This document shows positions 7,393-18,693 of a stretch of DNA of 64,000 nucleotides, piece by piece. The position numbers and the translations under genes were made by a program. Origin of the DNA: JALZKA01 sp963786495 (GTDB taxonomy: Bacteria; Actinomycetota; Thermoleophilia; Solirubrobacterales; 70-9); contig CAWAZL010000002.1 of assembly GCA_963786495.1 (NCBI GenBank), forward strand, positions 620,001-684,000. Direction: 5' to 3'. Under the pieces are notes generated by a model that did not search any database, was not told where the DNA came from, and was given only the letters and a program-made list of their open reading frames with translations. Within the stretch, counting starts at the first letter, position 1, and each line of letters starts with the position of its first letter.

Positions 7393-8244
7393 CTAGGGAG
7401 TCTCGTTGAAGAGGAGGCTCAGGTCCAGGGCAGGCGCCGAGTGGGTGAGCGCGCCGACCGAAATGAAGTCCACGCCGGTCGAGGCGATCTCGGGCGTAGT
7501 GGTCAGTGACACGCCGCCCGAAGCTTCGAGCTCGGCCCGCGCCCCGCCGTCGCTCGCCACGGCATCGCGTGCCGCGACCGCGGAGCGGAGCCCTGCAATC
7601 GTCATGTTGTCCAGAAGCAGGCGCTCGGCTCCCGCTGTCAGCGCAGCTTGGACCTCCTCGGTGTCTGAGACCTCGATCTCGATAGGCATCCCGGGCTGCG
7701 CCTCTCGGGCCCTGCGCACCGCTTCGGCCACCCCGCCGGCCAGGGCGGAGTGGTTCTCCTTGATCAGGATCGCGTCATAGAGGCCCATCCGGTGGTTGTC
7801 TGCTCCCCCCGCGGCCACCGCGGCCTTCTCGAGCCCGCGAAGCCCAGGGGTGGTCTTGCGAGTGTCGAGCACCCTGGCGCGGCCGGGCCGGGCCGCCTCG
7901 ACGAACCGCGCGGTCAACGTTGCCACCCCGGAGAGATGGCCAAGGAAGTTGAGCGCCGTGCGCTCGCCCGCGAGGATCGCCCGGGCCGGGCCCGAGACGA
8001 TCGCGATGTCGCGCGGCACCTCGCTGGCCCACTCGCCCTCGCCGACCAGTGACTCGAACCGCTCGGCGCCGGCCTGCTGGAACGCCTCAGCGGCAGCGGC
8101 GAAGCCCGAGATCACCCCCGGAGCCTTTTGAATGATCCGGGCGCTCGCGGTAACGTCGGCAGGCACGACCGCCTCGGCGGTGACGTCGCCCGAGCCGAGG
8201 TCCTCGGCCAGCGCACGTGCGACGACATCGTGGAGCTCAGTCAC
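7393..8244 (-). CDS. nadC: Nicotinate-nucleotide pyrophosphorylase (carboxylating) NadC
   Basis: A 283-residue quinolinate phosphoribosyltransferase that converts quinolinate and PRPP to nicotinate mononucleotide. Motifs seen: EDLGSGDVTAEAV at the N-terminus, ERTALNFLGHLSGVATLTA, DTRKTTPGLRGLEK, GGADNHRMGLYDAILIKENH and the barrel end EASGGVSL...GVDFISVGALTHS. I choose the GTG at 8244 because the family N-terminus begins there; longer in-frame codons upstream read antisense of the FIST gene. The start overlaps the FIST stop by 8 bases, suggesting translational coupling. Confidence 0.93.
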   Translation of the reverse strand: MTELHDVVARALAEDLGSGDVTAEAVVPADVTASARIIQKAPGVISGFAAAAEAFQQAGAERFESLVGEGEWASEVPRDIAIVSGPARAILAGERTALNFLGHLSGVATLTARFVEAARPGRARVLDTRKTTPGLRGLEKAAVAAGGADNHRMGLYDAILIKENHSALAGGVAEAVRRAREAQPGMPIEIEVSDTEEVQAALTAGAERLLLDNMTIAGLRSAVAARDAVASDGGARAELEASGGVSLTTTPEIASTGVDFISVGALTHSAPALDLSLLFNETP

Positions 8245-9400
8245 GCGGGAAGACCGCCATCGTGGCCGTGAAGCCATGGAGGAAGTTCCGGCCCCCCACA
8301 GGGCCGATCTCGCCTGCTGCGAAGAAGCCACCGGCCGGCGCTCCCAGCACGTCCGCGACGAGGGTCGCGTCGTGGCTCGGCTCGTCGAACATGTTCGAGC
8401 CGCGGCCGTTGCAGGAGAAGACGAGGGTGCCGGCCGCGCCCGCAGCGCCGAGCGCAAGCGCCCGGGTCGACAGGGCGTCGCGAAGATCGTCTGATGCCGA
8501 TGAAGCGTCGCGGACATGGACGCGGACCGTCTGCCCCACTCGCATCTGACTGCCGACCGCGACGGCGCCGGTCGCGGGGTCGACGCCGACGATCGGGCGG
8601 ACCAGGAAGTCGCCCCGCTCGTATTCGGGCTGGTTCTCATCGATCACGATTCCGACCAGGAGCCCCTCGGCCGCAAGGGCCTGCTCGTGATGGTCGAGGT
8701 CTTCGATCACCTCGCGGAGGCGGTCGAGCGCCGGCTTCGATGCGAGATGCGAGACGACGTTGCCCTCGGCGCCGGTGACGGTCATCTCGGGGCCGACGGG
8801 AGCGGCGCCCTGCGAGACGCAGGGCAGCACCTCGACGCCGCGGAGGCTCACCGCCACAGCTCCCTCGTCGATCACTGCGTTGTCGAGCAAAAGACACGCG
8901 GAACCTTCGGTCGCGGCGCTCGCAAGACCACCCAGTACGGGCATTGCCGGGCGAGAATCGTTCAGGTGGCGAAGGAGCGCGTCGGCCGAGTAGGAGCGCG
9001 GATCCGCAAGGACTATGAGCGTGTCGCCCAGTTCTGCCGGGTCATCGGGCAGGCCGCCCAGCGCCATCTCGTCGCCCATCACGACGCTCGTGAGCTCCAG
9101 CGCCTCGACCTCGGCGCCGGGTGCCGACATCGCCCAGACGACGGCGCCGGCGTCGCCCTCCAGCTCCTGGTCCCCGCCGATGACGCCGCCCGCGCCGCAG
9201 CCGATCAGGGCGGCGGGCGCGAGCCGGGAGTGGACGATCTCCAGAATGCAGCGAGGGTCCTGCAGGTGCGCCCCGCCCGCGAAGACGACGCACAGGTCGC
9301 AGCCGCCGTCGAGGCCGGCGGCTGCATCCTCCGCGGCGGCCATGAAGGCCTGCGAGGTGTCCTCGGCATCCGAGACGCCGACTGAGATCGAAACGGGCAT
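8237..9400 (-). CDS. FIST N- and C-domain signal-sensing protein
   Basis: A 387-residue protein with the FIST_N (about 20-200) and FIST_C (about 210-370) sensory domain pair, a small-molecule sensing module usually tied to signal transduction. Telling features are GCDLCVVFAGG, ALIGCGAGGVIGG, the CLLLDN...DEGAVAVSL strand pattern and, near the end, LVFSCNGRGSNMFDEPSHD with a conserved cysteine. No effector domain is attached. It overlaps nadC by 8 bases on the same strand, so it may be co-expressed with NAD synthesis; its ligand is not known. Confidence 0.85.
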   Translation of the reverse strand: MPVSISVGVSDAEDTSQAFMAAAEDAAAGLDGGCDLCVVFAGGAHLQDPRCILEIVHSRLAPAALIGCGAGGVIGGDQELEGDAGAVVWAMSAPGAEVEALELTSVVMGDEMALGGLPDDPAELGDTLIVLADPRSYSADALLRHLNDSRPAMPVLGGLASAATEGSACLLLDNAVIDEGAVAVSLRGVEVLPCVSQGAAPVGPEMTVTGAEGNVVSHLASKPALDRLREVIEDLDHHEQALAAEGLLVGIVIDENQPEYERGDFLVRPIVGVDPATGAVAVGSQMRVGQTVRVHVRDASSASDDLRDALSTRALALGAAGAAGTLVFSCNGRGSNMFDEPSHDATLVADVLGAPAGGFFAAGEIGPVGGRNFLHGFTATMAVFPRD

Positions 9401-9443
9401 GCCTCCACGCTACTCCCGGGCGCCCTCTTAGGATGATGCTGGC

Positions 9444-11474
9444 ATGGCATTTCGGGCCGACATCGAAGGCCTGCGTGCAGTCGCCATCTGCGCAGTCCTG
9501 TTGGCCCACGCAGAGCTGACCTTCGCCGAGGGCGGCTTTGTCGGCGTGGACGTCTTCTACGTCATCTCGGGTTTCCTGATCACAAGTCTCCTGGTCAGGG
9601 AGGTCGAGAAGCGCGGCACGATCTCGCTGGCCGGGTTCTACGCGCGACGCGCTCGCCGCCTGCTGCCCGCGGCGGCCTTGGTGATCGTCGCCGTGCTCAT
9701 CGCCTCGGCAGTCCTTTTTGAGCCGACCCGCCAGGAGTTGGTCATCGGCGACGCCGTCGCGGCGTCTCTTTACTTCGTCAACTGGCGCTTCGTCGCTCAG
9801 TCGGCCGACTACTTCGGACCGCCGACCGATCAGAGCCCGCTCCAGCACTACTGGTCGCTTGCGGTCGAAGAGCAGTTCTATCTCTTCTGGCCGCTCCTTT
9901 TGCTGGGCGTGGCCTACCTGTGGTTGCGCCTCGGGAAGCCGATGCCACGTGCAGCTGCGGCCTCGGCGATCGGCGCGATCACGATCGCCTCGTTCACGTA
10001 CAGCGCTCTTTATGAGCCGACCTCGACCGGCGAGGCGTTCTTCTCGTCGTTCACCCGCGCTTGGGAGCTCGGCCTCGGCGGGCTCTTGGCCTTCCTCCCG
10101 GCGACCCGACTTCGGCCCACGCCGGCGGCGGTGCTTGGCTTCGCCGGACTCGGCGCGATCGTCCTCGCGACCTTCATCTTCAGCCCCTCGACCCGATTCC
10201 CGGGAGTGGCCGCTCTCTTGCCCTGTCTTGGCGCCGCGGCAATCATCCGCGCTGGCCGCCCTGACATGCCGTTTTGGCCGCTGACCCTTCGGCCCGTCCG
10301 CTACGTCGGGAAGATCTCGTACTCCTGGTACCTGTGGCACTGGCCGCCGCTCATCTTCTTCGCCACGGAGTTCGGCCCGCTCTCGGCCAAGCAGGGCGTT
10401 GCGCTGACCCTGGCCTCATTCATCCCGGCTTCGCTCACTCACCACCTCATCGAGCGGCCGATCCATCGTTCCTCAACGCTCAAGCGGATGCCGGCGCGCT
10501 CCCTTGCCGTGGGCGCCGCCTGCATGGCTGCCGGGCTCGTTGCGGCCGGGGCGGTCGCCGTGTCGTTGCCGGACTTCGAGACCGCATCCGCGCGCGAAGC
10601 GGTTGGGGCGAAGGCCGACCGGAACGAGCCAATTCAGGAAACAGCGGACGCGATCCGCCCGAACCCGCTCGAGGCGGCGCTCGACAAGGGCCAGCTTTCC
10701 GACGACGGATGCCTCGTCGAGCGCCCCATCCTCGAATCGGGCGAGTGCACCTATGGGCCGCAGAACCCTTCGGCGAACGTGTTCCTGCTCGGCGACTCGC
10801 ACGGCCAGCAGTACTTCCCGGCGCTGGAGCGCATCGGGCGCAAGAAGGACTGGCAGATCACGGGACTCACGAAGGTCGGCTGCACGCCGGCGTCGATCTC
10901 GGTCTGGAGCGGCTCGCTCAAGGGCCCGTACCCGGAGTGCGACGAGTGGCGGGAGAACACGCTGCGCCGGATTGAGGAAGGCGAGGCGGACCTGGTCGTC
11001 GTCTCCAGCGCGAGTTATTACCACGTGGACGACGACGGCGACAAGCTCGGACATCTTCCCAGCCGGCCCCTTTTGAGCGCGGCCTATGAGGAAACGATCC
11101 GGCGGCTCCTCGCAACCGGCGCCCAGGTGGTCGTGATGATCGACATCCCCCAGGCGCCGTTCAACGTGTCCGATTGCGTGTCCGAGAACCTCGACTCGCT
11201 CTCAGAGTGCGCATTCCCGCTGGAGGACGCCGTCAACAAGACCCATTTCGACAGCCCGGCGGTCGAGGCGGTCCCAGAAGCGCACTCGATCGAGATCCAG
11301 CGGGTGATGTGCCCCGACCGCATCTGCCGCGCCGTGATCGGGAACGTCCTCGTCTATCGAGAGACGAACCACGTCACCGCGACGTTCTCGGAGACGCTCG
11401 CGGACTACATCGAGGAGCGCCTGCCCAAGGTCCGTAGCTCGGGCACAACGTGGATACTGCCCCGATGCCAGTGA
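9444..11474 (+). CDS. Acyltransferase-3 family membrane protein with C-terminal SGNH domain (OafA/YrhL-like)
   Basis: A 676-residue protein. Residues 1-340 are the multi-spanning acyltransferase-3 domain, recognised by FRADIEGLRAVAICAVLLAH, FVGVDVFYVISGFLIT, YARRARRLLPAA and WSLAVEEQFYLFWPLLL. After a further hydrophobic segment near 355-375, the C-terminal part is an extracytoplasmic SGNH-type domain with FLLGDSHGQQYFPAL (GDS serine block). This architecture transfers acyl, usually acetyl, groups from the cytoplasm to cell-surface glycans. It is divergent from the FIST gene and overlaps the next gene by 10 bases. Confidence 0.92.
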   Translation: MAFRADIEGLRAVAICAVLLAHAELTFAEGGFVGVDVFYVISGFLITSLLVREVEKRGTISLAGFYARRARRLLPAAALVIVAVLIASAVLFEPTRQELVIGDAVAASLYFVNWRFVAQSADYFGPPTDQSPLQHYWSLAVEEQFYLFWPLLLLGVAYLWLRLGKPMPRAAAASAIGAITIASFTYSALYEPTSTGEAFFSSFTRAWELGLGGLLAFLPATRLRPTPAAVLGFAGLGAIVLATFIFSPSTRFPGVAALLPCLGAAAIIRAGRPDMPFWPLTLRPVRYVGKISYSWYLWHWPPLIFFATEFGPLSAKQGVALTLASFIPASLTHHLIERPIHRSSTLKRMPARSLAVGAACMAAGLVAAGAVAVSLPDFETASAREAVGAKADRNEPIQETADAIRPNPLEAALDKGQLSDDGCLVERPILESGECTYGPQNPSANVFLLGDSHGQQYFPALERIGRKKDWQITGLTKVGCTPASISVWSGSLKGPYPECDEWRENTLRRIEEGEADLVVVSSASYYHVDDDGDKLGHLPSRPLLSAAYEETIRRLLATGAQVVVMIDIPQAPFNVSDCVSENLDSLSECAFPLEDAVNKTHFDSPAVEAVPEAHSIEIQRVMCPDRICRAVIGNVLVYRETNHVTATFSETLADYIEERLPKVRSSGTTWILPRCQ

Positions 11475-11860
11475 CGAACGTTGAGCGCTTTCGCCAATTG
11501 ATCGAGTCCGCAAATCGCGAAGACCTTGATGGAGCGCTCGCCCTCATCGCCGAGGATGTCGTCTGGATCCCGGCTCGCAGCGCCGTGGAGGGCACCTACG
11601 ACGGGCACGACGGCATTCGATCGTTCTTCGCGGATAACCAGGAAAACTTCGATCGCTTCGAGCCCGCCATCGACGAGATACGGGATCTAGGCGACAACGT
11701 TCTCGTGTTCGGGTCGATTCGCGTCCTGGCAAGGGGCAGCGGTCTGGACACCCAGATCCCGATGGCAGGCATCGCGACCTACCGCGATGGACTACTGGTC
11801 CGGTGGGAGGACTTCCGAGAGCGAAACCGCGCCCTCGAGGCGGCGGGGTTGTCCGAGTAG
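11465..11860 (+). CDS. SnoaL/NTF2-like domain protein
   Basis: About 131 residues from the ATG at 11465 (an in-frame GTG at 11450 is possible). The sequence VERFRQLIESANREDLDGAL, DVVWIPARSAVEGTYDGHDGI and YRDGLLVRWEDFRERNRAL follows the cone-shaped NTF2-like/SnoaL fold, used for small-molecule binding or isomerase-like roles. It overlaps the acyltransferase stop by 10 bases, so it is probably translated with it. The substrate cannot be inferred. Confidence 0.8.
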   Translation: MPVTNVERFRQLIESANREDLDGALALIAEDVVWIPARSAVEGTYDGHDGIRSFFADNQENFDRFEPAIDEIRDLGDNVLVFGSIRVLARGSGLDTQIPMAGIATYRDGLLVRWEDFRERNRALEAAGLSE

Positions 11861-11863
11861 CTC

Positions 11864-12832
11864 TCAGCCCTGCTGCGCCGCGCAGTAGGTGTCGCGCGTG
11901 GCTCGCGTACCCGGGAGGCCGCCGGCGGAGATGATCTCAGCCCAGAGCGTCGAGGTCAGGTCGATCGAGTCGACTACTTGCTGTCGCTCGGCCTTCGTCT
12001 TCGCGTCCAGGAGGCGCTCGCCGTTTCGCCACGCACCCTCGCGCCAACCCTTGATCGCCTCGATCACCGCGACCTCCTCGATCGGGACCGCTAAGTCGAA
12101 GGTCTGGAAGAGTGGGTCGTAATGAGCCCCGATGTACTTCTCGATCGGATCGAAGACCGCGGCGTTGATGGCGTTGACCGCGTCGTGGTCAGGCTTGTGC
12201 GAAGCGCCGCGCTTGGCGCGGAGGCCCATCTTCTCGTAGACGAAGGGCAGGTCGTGCTGGACGTGGGCGTTCGAGAACATGAGAACGTCCTGGCCGGCAT
12301 TCGCGTCGCCGACATCCGCTGACTCGAAGGTGAGGCGCCACGCCTCGGCGAGCGGGTCGCCCGAGGCATCATCGGCGAACGCCTCCAGGTACATGTTCGA
12401 GAAATCGATGATCACGTAGGTCATCCAGCGCCGGTCCCGGACGAGCTTCTTTCGCTCTGACGAAAGATCGTCGAGCAGGCCCTTGGTGATCTGGAGGTAG
12501 CTGTAAGAGATCACCGCGCGGTGATCGCACGTCGCGTCAAACGCACGCCACTGCTCGCGGAGGCGATGGACGAGCCGCTCGACGCATTCAGCCGAAGCGT
12601 GGCCGCACCTGCGCACCGGCCCGGGCTGCACCTCGGTAGTGGTCGGCAGCGGCGGCAGGAGCTGTGGCCACTTGATCGGATCGTCGCTCAGCTGCGCGGA
12701 GGCGCTAGGCCCCGCCGCAAAGAACGCGCCCGCCACCACGAAAAGAACGCCGAACGTCCTTGAACTACTGCTATAGCGATAGTTGAGGGACGTTCGGCGG
12801 CGGAGGAGGCGCATCGCTCCCGATTTCACCAC
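11864..12832 (-). CDS. Secreted DUF5995-like protein
   Basis: A 322-residue protein with an N-terminal export signal (basic RRRTSLNYR, then FGVLFVVAGAFFAAGPSASA with a likely AxA cleavage site). The mature part has MTYVIIDFSNMYLEAF, SNAHVQHDLPFVYEKMGL and HDAVNAINAAVFDPI, resembling the DUF5995 family of actinobacteria; the conserved His/Asp residues suggest a helical, possibly metal-binding protein. An internal ATG at 12814 is an alternative start nearer the signal peptide. It lies 18 bases downstream of prfB on the same strand. Confidence 0.7.
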   Translation of the reverse strand: MVKSGAMRLLRRRTSLNYRYSSSSRTFGVLFVVAGAFFAAGPSASAQLSDDPIKWPQLLPPLPTTTEVQPGPVRRCGHASAECVERLVHRLREQWRAFDATCDHRAVISYSYLQITKGLLDDLSSERKKLVRDRRWMTYVIIDFSNMYLEAFADDASGDPLAEAWRLTFESADVGDANAGQDVLMFSNAHVQHDLPFVYEKMGLRAKRGASHKPDHDAVNAINAAVFDPIEKYIGAHYDPLFQTFDLAVPIEEVAVIEAIKGWREGAWRNGERLLDAKTKAERQQVVDSIDLTSTLWAEIISAGGLPGTRATRDTYCAAQQG

Positions 12833-12850
12833 GCGGCTGCGAAGTGTGCG

Positions 12851-13961
12851 CTAGTTCTTGGCCGCGTAGTTCAGGTACTCGCGGACAAAGCCGTCGATGT
12901 CGCCGTCGAGGACGCGGCCCGCGTCGCCCATCTCGAAGCCCGTGCGGTGGTCCTTCACGCGCTGCGTGGGGTGAAGCGTGTAGGAGCGGATCTGCGAGCC
13001 CCACTCGACGGCTTTCTGCTCGCCGCGCTCCGCAGCCAGAGTCTCGGCGCGCTTGCGCTCCTCCTCTTCAAGCAGCTTCGCGCGAAGGAACCGCATCGCG
13101 GTCTGGCGGTTCTGGAGCTGAGAGCGCTCGTTCTGGCACTGGACGACGATCCCGGTCGGGACGTGGGTGATCCGGACGGCCGAGTCGGTCTTGTTCACGT
13201 GCTGGCCGCCGGCGCCCGACGCGCGGTAGGTATCGACCCGGAGGTCCTCGTCGTCGATCTCGACCTCGACCTCGTCGGCGACCATCGGCCCCACATCAAC
13301 CTGCGCGAACGCGGTGTGGCGGCGCGACTGGGAATCGAAGGGAGAGATGCGCACCAGGCGGTGGACGCCGCGCTCGGCGCCGAACAGGCCGTAGGCGTTC
13401 TCGCCCTTGGCGATGAAGGTCGCGGTCTTGAGCCCCGCCTCCTCACCCTCGGACGCCTCCCCCATCTCGACCTCGAATCCGCGGCGCTCGGCCCAGCGCA
13501 GGTACATGCGAAGGAGCATCTCCGCCCAGTCCTGCGAGTCAGTGCCGCCTGCTCCCGAGCGCACCGTCACGACGGCGTCGCCCGCGTCGTACTCGCCGTT
13601 GAAGAGGCGCGCCTCCTCGAGCTCTGCGAGGCGGCGCTCAACGGAGGCGAGCTGGGAGTCGAGCTCGGACGCGATCTCGGCGTCGTCTGTGGCCATCTCG
13701 AGGAGGTCGTCGAGATCGCTGATGTCGGACTCGAGCGAGCGGAAGCCCTGGAGGCGCTTTTGCGCCCGGGCGTGCTGAGCAGACGTTTTTGCCGCTGCCT
13801 CCTGGTCGTCCCAGAAGCCCGGCGCCTGCATCCGCCCCTCGAGGTCGGCTATCTCCGCTTCGAGTGAAGCCGGGTCAAAGGTAGTCCGCGAGAAGGGTTA
13901 GCCCCTCGCGTGCGGCGCCGACGCGCTCGTCGATTGTGTGTTCTTGCGTCGGCTCGGCCAT
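12851..13961 (-). CDS. prfB: Peptide chain release factor 2 (programmed +1 frameshift)
   Basis: Encodes RF2 of about 369 residues, which terminates translation at UGA and UAA. The first 28 codons start at the ATG at 13961 and end in the frame-0 stop of CTT-TGA at 13880-13875. Skipping the T at 13877 gives GAC-CCG-GCT and continues D-P-A-S-L-E-A-E-I into the main frame to 12851, exactly as in RF2 genes that autoregulate. The main frame carries the tripeptide anticodon SPF (RISPFDSQSRR) and the catalytic GGQ (GAGGQHVNKTDSAV). Without the shift the protein would lack its normal N-terminus and start at MQAPGFW. Confidence 0.95.
13874..13880 (-). promoter_or_regulatory. prfB programmed +1 frameshift site (CTTTGAC)
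   Basis: The heptamer CTTTGAC is the classic RF2 autoregulatory site: when RF2 is scarce the ribosome pauses at the UGA and slips +1. The internal Shine-Dalgarno-like element just upstream, AGGGGG in E. coli, is weak here (GCGGACTAC). Confidence 0.9.
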
Positions 13962-14021
13962 TGCGCGCCAAGGATACGGGTCGATGTAAGCTGCGAACGG
14001 GATTCAACAAGGGGAGGTTTC

Positions 14022-14396
14022 ATGCACAAGTTGGTAGCGGGCGGACTGGCATTGGTTTTCGCACTCGCAACATTGACAGCGATCTCGCAGGCTGGTGAAA
14101 AACGTCCCGACCTGGTGATCAAGGGCTTCAAGACGCCCGAACCAAACGTGGTCTTCAACGGGGACCTGAACGCAGACAAGAAGGCCTGCGTCGAGGACCG
14201 CAAAGTGATCCTCACGCAAACCGATGAGGGGATCCGCGCCGGTACAGGGAAGACAAAGGACAAGGGTGAGTGGAAGGTCACGTTCAAAGGTTCTGACGTG
14301 CCACCGGGGGTTTTCGTCGCCAGGGCGCCGGCTGAGGACGTAGGCAACGTGAACTGCCCGAAGCGGGTATCACCGCCGTTCGACGCGACGTCCTAG
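14022..14396 (+). CDS. Small secreted protein (124 aa)
   Basis: The ATG at 14022 follows a strong GGGGAGG ribosome binding site. Residues 1-24 are a signal peptide (MHKLVAGGLALVFALATLTA then ISQAG). The 100-residue mature part contains two cysteines (KKACVEDR, VNCPKR) likely to form a disulfide, and the strand pattern GEWKVTFKGSDVPPGVFVARAP looks like a small Ig/CNA-B-type beta-sandwich. No specific family or function is recognised. Divergent from prfB. Confidence 0.75.
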   Translation: MHKLVAGGLALVFALATLTAISQAGEKRPDLVIKGFKTPEPNVVFNGDLNADKKACVEDRKVILTQTDEGIRAGTGKTKDKGEWKVTFKGSDVPPGVFVARAPAEDVGNVNCPKRVSPPFDATS

Positions 14397-14411
14397 GGCT
14401 GGAAGCGGGCC

Positions 14412-14729
14412 TTAAGCCGGAATAGAATCGATCGCGTCCGTCATCGAGCCATAAGTCTGGTTCCAGCTCACGACCTTGCCGTCGCGGATGCGGTAGAGGA
14501 CGCCGAAAGGCTCCTCGTCGGCGACATCGTCCGTTTCGGCCCACGTCCACAAACGCCGCGCCGCGACGGCGACCCATTCGCCCGCGACCTCGCGGATCTC
14601 GTCGACCTCGACGGAAGACACGAGGTGCCCGTCGACCGAAGGCTTTGCCCACGCGACGACCTCGGCGGGCCCCTTCTTCAGGCCGCGGGAGCCGATCGCT
14701 TCGACGTCGGGGTGTAGCTCGGCGACCAC
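14412..14729 (-). CDS. SnoaL/NTF2-like domain protein (start uncertain)
   Basis: At least 105 residues with an NTF2-like pattern (PDVEAIGSRGLKKGPAEVVAW, GVLYRIRDGKVVSWNQTYG). In-frame codons upstream of the GTG at 14729 still look like the missing first helix (IEVVKRLLTGLRARDEAAV), reaching about 14800 just after the uvsE stop. No ATG, GTG or TTG lies in that extension before an in-frame stop, so the real start may be a rare codon such as CTG, or a base error hides it. Function unknown. Confidence 0.6.
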   Translation of the reverse strand: MVAELHPDVEAIGSRGLKKGPAEVVAWAKPSVDGHLVSSVEVDEIREVAGEWVAVAARRLWTWAETDDVADEEPFGVLYRIRDGKVVSWNQTYGSMTDAIDSIPA

Positions 14730-15773
14730 AGCTGCCTCGTCGCGAGCGCGAAGCCCCGTGAGCAGACGCTTGACGACTTCGATGTTCTGCGATCCCTCGA
14801 TTGCGCTCAGGCTATGCCGTCAGGCGCCCGTCCTGCCAGCCGATGCCACGCGCGGCTAGCTGCTCGCGCAAACGGATTACGGCAAGGTCCTTGGCCTTCG
14901 CCTCGAGCATCACGTCGACGTTGCGACCAGCCAGCGGGCCCCGCAGGAAGGACTCGAACGCGAGGGGGTCGATCAGGTCGGCGTGAGCACGCAGTGCCGG
15001 AAGCACCGGCTCTCGAACGACGCGTCGCCCCTCCTTCCGTTTCTTCTCAGAGACATCGAGCCGAGGCGAGGAATAGTGGATCTTCGGAACCACGCCGTTG
15101 GGCCAGGTTCCGAGGCTCAGGTCAAGCGCTTCGTCCTCCGGTATGCGATCCGGGTCGTTGCAGTGATGGTGGAGGGCGTCCCAGACGACCTTGATTCCGG
15201 TCTTCCGAGACAGGTTCACGACGTGTGAGAGCCCGTAGGTGCGGTCGTCGTTTTCGATCACGAGCCGCTCGCGAGCAGAATCGGACAACCGCTCGGCCGC
15301 CGCCTCGAAACGCTCGGCGCCCGCGTCCTTACCGCCCGCCGCACCGCCGACGTGCACGACGACGATGGATTCGAGTGGCAGCTGCATGGCGTCGAAGAGG
15401 CGTGTCTGCGCCTCAACTTCGGCAAGGGCCGCATCGCGGACGTCCAAAGACTCCGAGTTCAACACCGTGTACTGGCCTGGATGAGATGAGAGCCGGATAT
15501 CCAGTTCCCCCGCGAGCTTCCCGACCTCGGCAAGGCGATTGCCGCACTCTTCGATCTGCCCGTGAAACTGGGGCAGGTCCGGATGCGTCACGTACGGGGC
15601 CAGGGCGGTTGCCATCCGATACATGCGGAGGTCGTTCCGGTCGCAATAGCGGAGGATCGCCTCGAGGTTGTCGAGGGAAACCGACAAATGCGGGCCGGAC
15701 TGCCAACGCCGCGCGTCGTGCGAGGGCAGTCCTCCCCCGCCCAGGACCTTGACAGCGAAGCCGAGCCGGCGGG

Positions 15774-18626
<2,853 letters not shown>

Positions 18627-18693
18627 TGACCTTTGAGGGTATCGCGGGCGAGCGCCGCCTATGGGGGGCGCGACGCGACCGGCGGCTACTGAA

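Noticed and set aside
9042..10340. A 432-codon open frame on the minus strand
   Set aside because: It is antisense to the acyltransferase and FIST genes and has only charged low-complexity sequence.
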